From assembly GCF_040954645.1 (NCBI RefSeq), contig NC_092806.1:73038141-73102140 (forward strand): a stretch of 64,000 bases of DNA, read 5' to 3'. The notes below the pieces were generated by a model. It was not told where the DNA came from, made no database searches, and was given only the letters and a program-made list of their open reading frames with translations. Shown here one piece after another: positions 1 through 8,418 of the stretch. How positions within the stretch are numbered: position 1 is the stretch's first letter; each line of letters starts with the position of its first letter. The position numbers were made by a program, and so were the translations under genes. The stretch is from Diabrotica undecimpunctata (Eukaryota; Arthropoda; Insecta; Coleoptera; Chrysomelidae).

Positions 1-364
1 TACTTACTTATTTTTATCTAAATTACTCTTTATGTGACATAATGTAACATAATGGTCTATAGCTATTTGCACATTAACCACCATTGTCCACTATTTTATA
101 TTTTATATGTGTGTTAAATGTTGAGTGTCTATGCTTTTATAAATAATCTCAACGACTAGTAAGTTGCACTGGAAATTTGTGATATTTTATAAATATTTAC
201 ATTTTTTTTCTTATTACAGTGTCTTGAAAAAGGAATAAAACCATTCCGAAAGCTAGATAAAAAGTCATAAGAGTGTTTCATTAACATCCCGGCCAATTTT
301 CTGACTGCAACCCTAATAAACTGTGTTGTTTGTTTATATTGATAGTCCCTAATATCCAGTAATT

Positions 365-365
<1 letters not shown>
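1..365 (+). repeat. Probable Penelope-like element 3' end, noncoding
   Basis: No open frame is seen. The stretch holds one hammerhead-like core (223-251) and then a (TA)n tract, the same order seen at the better-preserved Penelope-like ends near 24.3-26.5 kb. I infer that it is the noncoding 3' end of another such element. Confidence 0.4.
223..251 (+). other. Hammerhead-like core, degenerate
   Basis: A degenerate CTTGAAA is followed by a helix (GGAAT pairing with ATTCC) and then GAAA. It matches the pattern of the better copies at 26359-26387 and 8753-8780. The CTGANGA box is mutated, so activity is unlikely. Confidence 0.35.

Positions 366-413
<48 letters not shown>
366..413. repeat. (TA)n microsatellite
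   Basis: About 24 uninterrupted TA units lie directly before a Penelope-like coding remnant. Penelope-like elements at 24.3-26.5 kb are also bordered by TA tracts. Confidence 0.95.
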
Positions 414-415
<2 letters not shown>

Positions 416-546
416 TGGTATGTTTTACAGGAACTAACAGACAACTTGACCAATTCTTATCGTATAATTCACTCCATAGTCATATTGAATCCACAATAGA
501 AACAGAACTGAATCAATCCATAAATTTTCTAGATTTAAAAATATCA

Positions 547-864
547 GACTTAAAAACAAATATGAGTTTTCCGTATTTCATAAACCTACCCATACTGGCA
601 CAACTACACAATTCATCATCCCATCCTACACAACATAAATTGGCTGCCTACCCTAGCATGTTAAATAGATTAATAGAAATTCCCATGTCAAAAAATAACT
701 TCGAGGACTTAAAAACAAATATAAGTTCTCCCTATTTCATAAACCTACCCATACTGACACAACTACACAATTCATCATCCCAAATTACACAACATAAATT
801 GGCTGCCTACCATAGCATGTTACATAGATTAATAGAAATTCCCATGTAAAAAAATAACTTCGAG
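547..864 (+). repeat. 159-bp tandem duplication (2 units)
   Basis: Units 547-705 and 706-864 are near-identical. The period is 159 bp, or 53 codons, so it keeps the reading frame of the Penelope-like ORF. The duplicated protein segment ends LIEIPM in both units; a stop codon directly follows the second. Confidence 0.9.
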
Positions 865-1420
865 ATAGAACTGAATATCATTAAGCAAATAACAGTAAAC
901 AATGGGTACAACGAACACACAATAAATAAAATTTTAAATCGAAAACTACATAAGAAAGACCTGAAGTTAGTATTTCCACCACTAGAGATAAAACCAAGTA
1001 CCTTCTGCTCGATTAACCAGCTTTTAGAAAAAACAACAACTTAAGCAAATTTATTAAGAACAAGAGTCAAAAGGTGTATACAAACTTAAATGTGGCGACT
1101 GCCCAAAAACTTACATCGGTCAAACTGATAGAACTTTTATCAAACGTATAGCAGAACATTAAAGGGCTTCTAATAATAGAAAAACAGACTCTAGGTACGC
1201 ACTTTACCTTCTAGACCATAATCATTATTTAATGACGAATTTCAAATTCTTCACATTCAAAATAAAAGCCTTAAGCTGTCTTTACTACAATCTATGAAAA
1301 TCAACAAATTTAAAAATACAGACATAATTCTGAATGACCAACTTGAGACAAACAGTTCTCCCCTCCTAAACTTATTTAGTTAAAGACTATAAAGTGTAAA
1401 CACATACCAAAAATAGATCA

Positions 1421-1445
1421 CTTGAGAAAAGCACTATGTCCGAAA
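1421..1445 (+). other. Hammerhead-like core, strongly degenerate
   Basis: CTTGAGA, a short spacer ending ATGTCC, then GAAAC lies just after the Penelope-like coding remnant, where the 3' end of the element is expected. It has no good helix. Confidence 0.25.
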
Positions 1446-1559
1446 CAGTTGTAGTGATAATAATTTAAAATAAATTTTGTGGATGTATTGAAAATAAAAG
1501 TTTTCAGTGTTTTATTGTTAGATAAAATGAATTTCTATCAAGTAACAGTCGAATCCATC

Positions 1560-1790
1560 ACATGTGAAAATATATATTAGACGAACATGCGCTAACAGGG
1601 TTGCGCATCTGCAAATCTGCTCAGAGTCATAACAAGCTTCCATAATAGACATGCGATAGGCAAGGGACACCTGCATCAAAGGGGCTGTTTCATGAAGACT
1701 TCTGCAGGTTCTGTAGTAGAGAGCCTGAAGAAGTGAATCATATCATCCATAACTTCTATAAAATATTCAAAATAATAAAGGATTTTTCCA
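1560..1790 (+). pseudogene. LINE fragment with C-terminal zinc knuckle (R1-like?)
   Basis: Pieces of frame read as LTGHNKLP, HAIGKGHLHQ and then CRFCSREPEEVNHIIHNF. This resembles the C-terminal CxxC...H knuckle that follows the RT or RNase H of some non-LTR retrotransposons. Frames shift between pieces. The assignment rests on this motif only. Confidence 0.4.
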
Positions 1791-1924
1791 TTATAACATA
1801 ACGTATTGTCCTTAATATGCTAATAACAAACGTAAGAATTGTAATCAGAATCCATATATACGTTTGATCTGTGTTTTAGCATAAGTATATCTAGGAAAAT
1901 TTAGAGTAACATAATATTAATAAT

Positions 1925-2095
1925 ATTCATCATCATGAGATAGCGCTACAGCCCTTAGTGGCCCTTGGCGCCTCAAAACATCCTTCCACCTTTCCATATT
2001 CAGTGGCTCTCTTCTTCATCTCCGCAATCTAAGCTCTCCCAAATCTTCCTCCACATGGATCCTCCAGCAGCGTCCCTTCTAACAGGCAGTTTATT
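1925..2095 (-). mobile_element. LINE 3' tail, 5'-truncated
   Basis: The minus-strand translation ends in WKDVLRRQGPLRAVA, a typical end of RTE-like LINE ORF2 proteins, followed by a short (CAT)n-type tail at the left. Frames are broken upstream. Confidence 0.5.
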
Positions 2096-2146
2096 TTAAT
2101 GGTTTTAACGATAAATGCATCACCAAAAAGTCTATAGACTTCAAAA

Positions 2147-2400
2147 TTATATTATTTTCTCCATATACCTTTTACTTTTCTTTACAATATTCTCAGCAAC
2201 TCCTCCTCTCGCGTCGTCATTACCCATGTTTCCAATTCGAAATTTGAGCATTTGGCAGGTTATCGTTTTATAAAGTTTAGATTTTGTTACTCTTGACATA
2301 GTTCTTGCTTGTAAATGAGGGCTTGGCAAAAGTAGCAGCGATTAGCCACACATATTTGCTTTTTTATTTATTTGAACGTATCGTTTTTGCAGTTCGTCAG
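2147..2400. other. No recognisable gene
   Basis: AT-rich spacer between two LINE tails. A 60-codon minus frame here shows no recognisable motif, and I do not call it a gene. Confidence 0.5.
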
Positions 2401-2740
2401 TAATAATAATATCGTATGGAAATATTCGAGCGTAAAATATTCCGCATATTTAGAGCTATAAACGACCAAGGGCAGTGGTGCAAAAAATATAAGTTCAAAT
2501 TATGCTAACTCGAATGCCAGACAACACGATTACTAAAAAGCTAACCATAGGACACATATACGTAGAAGAAGCAAAGACCGGCCGCGAATTAGGTGGTTAG
2601 AGGGAGTTGAAACCGACTTAGGAATATTAAAAATCAGAAGATGGCAACAGGTCGCCATAACCCGAAAAGCATGGCGACGAATCTTAGAGCACGTCAGAAT
2701 CCACAAAAGTTTGTCGAGCCAAAAATAATGATGATATATA
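2400..2740 (+). mobile_element. LINE 3' tail, 5'-truncated
   Basis: Across frameshifts the plus strand reads as the C-terminus of a LINE ORF2: RMEIFERKIFR, then a stretch corresponding to GRRSKDRPRIRWLEGVE, then RRWQQVAITRKAWRRILEH. It ends in a short TGATGATATA tail. Only the region after the RT is present, as expected for 5' truncation during target-primed insertion. Confidence 0.7.
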
Positions 2741-3060
2741 ATTGTGGTAAAACGCAGCCAATTAAATTGGATTTTTTTTTAATTAGTTTGTTAGTTCACA
2801 GTACTCGCTCAGGTGGATGTTGTTGAATTGCCATTTATGTTATAATTTTGTTGTGTTTTATTTGATAGGTTAGTTACTGTTACAATTTACATTATAATTC
2901 CATGCTTATACAAGTTCTACAGTTTGTGTTGTTAGGAACGGCTCTTAAATCAGCATCTTTAGCAGGAACAGACTATAGTCCGTGATAGTGGAATTGAGGG
3001 TATTTCAGTACTCATCAGGAAGTTCGATGCTCGCTGGGTTTAGACGCTTAGCAGGAATGG
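2741..3060. other. No recognisable gene
   Basis: AT-rich spacer with no motif that I recognise. Confidence 0.5.
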
Positions 3061-3063
3061 AAC

Positions 3064-4690
3064 TTAAGTTTTAGGGAGTCTGGTAAGTACTTGTTCTCTT
3101 CGATTAAATGTCTTTTTGAGAACCTGCTTTGCTCTGTTTTTCGAGCCATTTATGGTGATGAGAACGTATCTCTTACTTAGGCTAAGAATCTTATCGTGAA
3201 TGGATTTATTGTTTGCTAGTTGGTGAATTAACGCTGACGAATAGTCACGTTTTTTGCCCACGATTCTCCTCAGAATTTTTCTTTCAGTGGCCATGTCTTA
3301 TTTATGTTGTATTTTGTTTAATAGAGCGTAGATTTTCGGTCTGTATTGATTGATTGATTGGTCTTATTATTGTTTTATAAGTGTGCAGAAGAGTAACATG
3401 ATGGGTGGTCCCAAATTTACCACTTAGTGCTGATAGGAATCTGGCTATGTTTCTTACCCTGTTAGGGTGTTTTGTAGTTCAGGGTTCCAATTGAGTGTCT
3501 TAAAATTTCGACACCCAAATATGACACTCAATGTCTGAAATCGAGTCGTTCTTCATCAAGCAGTATGTGGTTTTGCTGTTCTAGTACAAAGCGTGAGCAT
3601 TTGAGGTTTCTGAATAGGAATAATTGTATTTTTGTTGGATTTAAAGTTACTCTCCATTTGTTGAATTATCCGACTATTATGTTGAGTTATGCTTGAGCTT
3701 CTTCGAATACAAAGCGTTTTCTACGGTTGAGTCGAGGTAGACCTGAGAAGGGCAAGGCCGTGTCGTCAGCGTATATAAGGATACTTTCAGACGAGGTATG
3801 GTAAAGTGGAAGGTAGCTGTTATAGACTGTATAGAGTATTGGCACTATTATTGAGCCCTGTAGAACTTATGCTAGAAGAGTGAATGAGGTGGATAGTTTG
3901 TTTTCGGATTTGACCAGTATAGTCCAAGCTGTTAAGAAAGATTGAATTATTCTCAGAAAAGGAATGGGCAATAGTTCGGTGGAGTTTTTAGAGCAGTTTG
4001 GCATGCCAAATCTGGTCTAATACTTGGTCTGTATGGTTCAGAGTCGATTAGTGGTTGAGAGTAGGAAAGTATTCTAACTGCATACAGGCATTGATAGTTT
4101 CGGCTAGCAGCGGGAATGTGGCTTCTGGAAGTTGTTTGAGGCATCTCCTATGTATTCTATCTGGGCCAGGGGCGGTGTTTTTGCCTAGGCTATACAATCT
4201 TGTGACGGTTTCGGTATCTATTCAGGACAATATCTCGTGATAGTTGGGCCTTCTTTGGGAGTCTGGCAGAAAATAGTCTATATTCGCTCGGTTACTATAA
4301 GGAAGTGTAGACTAAAGTTGGGGTTTTCAGGGATAAGGAATGTGGATTGGAGTGAAACCTTAAAGATTCCAGCTTCGTTTAGCGAATTTTTGGTTATTTT
4401 ATCGTTATGTTTGATATAAGAGTGAGGTTGGGTTTTTTGTTTCGTTAGGATTTTGAATTTTTGCCAGAATTTACCCCCATCTCGATATTCTAAAAAATTA
4501 ATTAACAGTTTACAGATTAATTGCAGTGACTTTGCCTTGCCGGCGCTTAAACTAGTGATGCCTGCAGCCTTTGTCTCCGCCAATTACCGATAGAACTTTT
4601 ATATCAAGGCTAAATCAAACCTTCTCATAGTAACAGTAACTTTTGCTGCAGCTGCCTTACGTCGAACAAATCTCACCCTATGTAGGTGTG
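3064..4690 (-). mobile_element. Jockey-like LINE remnant, reverse transcriptase
   Basis: Read leftwards from about 4690, the minus strand gives the order known from Jockey-clade ORF2. There is a linker (GGKFWQKFKILTKQK at about 4440-4480), the finger motif GKNTAPGPDRIHRRCLKQLPE (about 4120-4180; PGPD is diagnostic), LLAETINACMQLEYFP, a palm segment with IYADDTALPFS (about 3750-3790; intact YADD), and a C-terminal stretch ending at 3064. Several stops and frameshifts separate these blocks. It is therefore a dead copy covering the RT and the C-terminus. No endonuclease domain was found. Confidence 0.8.
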
Positions 4691-4939
4691 CATGCATGTA
4701 TGTGTATCTTGTGTTTGTGTGTGTCATGATCAATCAACAAATCTATAGTTATTGATATAGCTGTGTCCCCGCCTGTATTTATTTGGTTATACGTTATGCA
4801 CGTCTGTCCTATTGCCCCATATTGCTACAGGACATTCCCTATTAACCATTGGGAGGCGTCTTGGCATCAGGTCTTAAATTTTAGACACGATATCTAAAAA
4901 ATCAGATATATGAGGAAAAATATATTTTATTCGTAAGCT
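4691..4939. repeat. Noncoding; short repeat shared with 39426-39466
   Basis: No gene. The segment at about 4815-4866 (CATTCCCTATTAACCATTGG and following) resembles 39426-39466 (GTTCCCTATTATTAGCAATT and following). The two are probably pieces of one dispersed repeat. Confidence 0.4.
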
Positions 4940-5135
4940 CAGGATGATAAGGGGGACAAGGAGAAACTTGGACTGGTGACGAAGAAAGGCCTGAAAAAAG
5001 ATGGGAGACGGCGTAAGCGCAGTGGCAGGCAAACAGTGGATGAGGTTGGCCCAATAGAGAAAAAGATGAAAGCCATTGGGGGAGATCTTCATTCTGGAGT
5101 GGATGGATAAAGGTTGACGAAGAGAAAAAGTGTTA
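4940..5135 (+). mobile_element. LINE 3' tail, short
   Basis: Across frames the plus strand resembles the last 50 residues of RTE-like LINE proteins (RQTVDEVGPIEKKMKAIGG, then DLHSGVDG and LTKR). The overlapping minus ORF (4874-5215) has no recognisable content and is taken as its shadow. Confidence 0.5.
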
Positions 5136-5229
5136 TTTACGTAAATTTGTATAACCAATATATGTCGTATGATTTTTTTTCTTATTCTGCTGCCAACTAC
5201 TATGGTGTTGAGCATCTAATAGGCTCTGC

Positions 5230-6160
5230 CTAATGCAGGGGGACTGCGGCTCTGAAATTTGCGGTTTAAATCCTTCAAGGTCTCTGCAATATATCAAAGC
5301 TATATTTAAGCTACCAGTATTATTAATATATGTGGTGAAGCACTCTTAATTTCTGAGGGCTGGCACATGACTCCTTCATCTCATCTCAAACATGACTCAG
5401 TAATTATTCGAGCAGTGTGAGGCAGTGCATTATTATGCATAAATATTGTTTCGTCTCCAAATCATAAACTATAAAACATGATCTTCTAGAACCTGTGTCA
5501 GGCACCTATATGCAGTCAATCTCCCATTCTGGATAACGACTAACTCTCTGCGAGTTTCAAACGATATTCCTCCCCATTCCATAACTCACCTTCCACCAAA
5601 TGGAAGTCGCTCGGTTACACAGGCTTAAGCATATCTCTCGGCTTTGTCTCGCCACCCTCTTACACGTTTGTATAAGCCCGTAAGACAGAATCTAGATTTA
5701 TGGGAAAACAATACACGACATCAATCTTGTATTGTCCAAGCCAGGTGTTCTCGTGCAAAATTCAATCTGACAATTCGGTGTTCACGTAAAAGCAGAGGCC
5801 CAGTTACTCTAGTTCCCGAAGAAAAATCAGTAGCATAAATCATCTCCTAACTGTCCATTCACTTACGTTTACATTTCTTATTTTTTGCAGATGAAGGAAA
5901 ACTGTCGTGATCATTCGGTTTTTCAAAGCACTAGAAACGACAAAGGGTTATCTCTATCTGTTGTAATTCTTCCTCGACCTGAACTAGATCTTCGAGTAAG
6001 CAATTCGGTCTATTCTTACCGTCGCCATACTCGTTGTACACTCAAGAGGCTTACACCAACATTTCTGGCAGTTTCGCGCTGACCGTGGCCATCTTCTAAG
6101 GCCGCCACAATTATTGCCTCCACAACAGAAGCATCATTGCAATACACTGACAGTGATAAC
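5230..6160 (-). pseudogene. Tc1-like transposase relic
   Basis: Read from about 6130 leftwards, the minus strand gives an N-terminal helix-turn-helix (VVEAIIVAALEDGHGQRETA, then VSLLSVQRVWRR), followed by RLTRRSSSGRGRITT-type sequence, LREHRIVRLNFAREHLAWT, the first catalytic block VLFSHKSRFCLTG (the usual FSDES aspartate is now H), and a later CIIMH block. These are the ordered domains of a Tc1-like DDE transposase, joined across several frameshifts. The C-terminal DPE/IEH block was not found. The copy is dead. A relative on the other strand is at 44030-44681. Confidence 0.7.
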
Positions 6161-6415
6161 ATTACACGAATAATTTACAATTTACGTTAAAACTACAGAA
6201 AAAAAAACTATGCTGATAATAGATTTTAGGAACTAGGGCAAAAGGCCCTACTTATCTCAAAAGCTTATCTAAACAACAATTTTGTCAAGCAATCCATTAG
6301 TAAACTATGCTACAACCGAAAATAGTTAAAAATGAATACTAATTTCTTAGAGAAATTCGAATTACAGAGTGACTCTAATTTTATCATAAAGTCGAATATT
6401 CGAATATTGTTATAA

Positions 6416-6463
6416 AACGAAAAAGTCGATATTCATGAAACTTTGCGTGCAAGTACAATAACA
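6416..6463 (+). repeat. Left terminal inverted repeat (48 bp)
   Basis: It begins AACGAAAAAGTCGATATTCA and pairs with 7711-7758 with about four mismatches. Confidence 0.85.
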
Positions 6464-7153
6464 CATTTAATGCCATTAATGTGATCTCTCTATTTCCGGT
6501 TTCACTGGAAATACTCTCAACTTATTTAATTTAAATAGGACATTCTGTATATTTTTTGCAGATTTAAAAAAAAAAGTTATTTCTAATTTAGATATACCAA
6601 CTTTGGTAGAAGGAATTTATTAAAACGGAAAAAAAATCACTTCAAATGTCCAAAATATTCGCAAAAAGTTACACATAATGTGTAAGCCTATTATAAACCA
6701 GTATAATAAGAGTAAAATATAAATTCTTGTCATGTTTTTTTTGTACTAAAAAAATGTAGTAACAAATAAACGAGCACTATCTAGTAGGTAACTGTTAATA
6801 AACCAATTCACAATAATAAGTTTTAAAATAAAAATGGTAATCGTTTTAGAACTGCATTAAAAAAAGTTGAATGTTTGGATGGAAATTGTCCAAAATAGGC
6901 TTATAGACCTATTTTTCATGGACAAAAACGTGACTGGTGACAAGTTTTTAGATTTACTAAATAACCAAATTATTCCTGCACATCAGTAGACCAGTTACCA
7001 TAAAATTTTTGGTTTCAACAAGATGGAGCGCTTCCTCAATTATCGATGGATGATTCATAAAATGGCCTGCTCATTCTCCGGACCTTCATCCGTAAGTTTT
7101 TTTTGAGGTTATCTAGAAGTCGTGGAAAGAGTGACTCACGAATTTAGTAATAG

Positions 7154-7474
7154 GATTGTATAGTATCTGGTAGAGATGTAATATCCTTCATAAAAATAGG
7201 TAGGCTTAGATGGGCTGGACATGTGTCAAGAGCAAATGATAATTACCCACCCAGACGAACTCTATTATCGGTCCCAGTGGGAAATAGGAGTAGAGGCAGA
7301 CCACGACTGAGATGGAGGGACGGTGTGGACGAGGACGCAATGAAAATCGGCGCGGCAAATTGGCAACGGTTGGCGATGAACAGAAACGACTGGCGAAATA
7401 GACTGGGGAAGGTCAAGACTCAACTAGAGCTGTAGCACCACTGATGATGATGATGATGATGATTGTATAGTATC
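7154..7474 (+). mobile_element. Nested LINE 3' tail with 14-bp target duplication
   Basis: The 14-bp sequence GATTGTATAGTATC occurs at 7154-7167 and again at 7461-7474, flanking a 5'-truncated LINE. The inserted part (7168-7460) encodes an open C-terminus (RLRWAGHVSR, then GRPRLRWRDGVDEDAMKIG, then NRNDWRNRLG), with a stop at about 7435 and a (TGA)n tail. The frame is intact up to the natural stop, so this insertion is relatively recent. It interrupts the DNA transposon at 6411-7764 and is therefore younger than it. Confidence 0.9.
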
Positions 7475-7710
7475 AGGAGGTAAACAGCGAGCATTTTGAA
7501 CATTTGAAGTATTTTTTTTAAATTATTATTCTCATTGGTCTTATTTACCTATACTTTACCTATTCTCTACAAAACTAGATATGTATAAAATTGGAATGAC
7601 AATTTCTTTGAAAAGCTGCAAAAATGTACAGTATATCATATTTAAATTAAAGTTTAGGGTATTTCCGGTGAACACGGAATTAGAGTAATAACAAAAAATA
7701 TGGCGTCAGA

Positions 7711-7758
7711 TGTTATTGTACTTGCATGCAAAATTTTATGAATATCGTCTTTTTCGTT
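7711..7758 (-). repeat. Right terminal inverted repeat (48 bp)
   Basis: This is the reverse complement of the left end at 6416-6463, with about four mismatches. A TA dinucleotide follows at 7763-7764. Confidence 0.85.
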
Positions 7759-7894
7759 TCAGTATTTATTTGGTTCCATATTTTATCATAATCCTGTATG
7801 TAGATCTCTTATGTAGGATTTTACCGTATGATTAATATTATATCAACGTACTACCTATCTAGTTTAAATAAATTATATTTCAACAAAAACTTAC

Positions 7895-8125
7895 TGAACA
7901 TCTGAAGCACATTTGATGCCATTTAGCATCCAAAGCTACGATAGCCTTATCAGGGATTGGTTTGCCACAACCTTTACACTTATCAGCATGTTTGGCAACG
8001 TAGCATTTCTGGCAACGAGGAAGTCCTGCGACGTCCATGAATTGTTGTCCAATCAATTTGGCTTTGCAGTCTTCGCACAAGAAATGGTCTTCGTGCCAGT
8101 TGACTCCCATCGCTTGAACGCATTT
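7895..8125 (-). CDS. LIM gene exon 4 (LIM2 rest, LIM3 first half)
   Basis: 231 nt, bounded by an acceptor (TTTTTAG then AAATGCG) and a donor (TCA then GTAAGT). It encodes KCVQAMGVNWHEDHFLCEDC onward to MCFRCS. Reading past the donor reaches a stop within four codons and leaves LIM3 half-made, so splicing to a further exon is expected. Confidence 0.9.
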
Positions 8126-8356
8126 CTAAAAATACGGTTAATGTTAAATATATTTTTCTCTATCGATTTTGGGTAATACTTTATGATCGATAAACACGCG
8201 AAGAAAATAACGTTTGGAATCTGTTCATATAAATATGAACGAAAATGTTAGAAAGTTTTAAAGTATAACCAATAATACGCAAATACAAGTAGATGTACAA
8301 TTGTGTAGATAAGTACAAATAGTATAAATAAATTTTTTACTACAAAATATAGATAT

Positions 8357-8418
<62 letters not shown>

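Larger units (their letters stand above)
421..1480 (+). mobile_element. Penelope-like retroelement remnant (RT end + GIY-YIG)
   Basis: The plus-strand translation shows the end of a Penelope-type reverse transcriptase (FLDLKIS at about 529-549, then HKLAAYxSMLxRLIEIPM) followed by a linker and a GIY-YIG endonuclease domain near 1070-1160 (VYKLKCGDC, then TYIGQTDRTFIKRIAEH). Penelope-like elements carry exactly this RT plus GIY-YIG order. The frame is broken by stops and frameshifts (for instance after LLEKTTT and after AEH), so it is a dead copy. The RT core is missing, so the copy is 5'-truncated. A 159-bp in-frame duplication lies inside it (547-864). The end near 1421-1445 carries a decayed hammerhead-like core. 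Confidence 0.8.
6411..7764 (+). mobile_element. DNA transposon with 48-bp inverted ends (mariner-like), split by a LINE
   Basis: Two inverted ends (6416-6463 and 7711-7758) bracket a decayed DDE transposase on the plus strand. Readable parts are FMDKNVTGDKFLDLLNN (about 6915-6965), the second-aspartate block WFQQDGAP (7012-7035) and a trailing SPDLxP/GYLxS stretch (about 7075-7115). Beyond a nested LINE tail the coding remnant resumes with SGGKQRAF/EHFEHLK. WFQQDGAPPH with a later DLTPLDFFLWG is known from an IS630/Tc1/mariner-type family that often carries a DUF4817-like N-terminus. Possible TA dinucleotides flank both ends. Confidence 0.75.

Noticed and set aside
5255..5285. tRNA or tRNA-derived SINE suggested by a B-box-like GGTTTAAATCC
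   Set aside because: No A box at the right spacing and no cloverleaf could be drawn.
7880..7894. LIM ORF reading past 7895 (CFRCSVSFC, stop)
   Set aside because: GTAAGT at this point is a good donor and the read-through would leave LIM3 half-formed; splicing is more likely.
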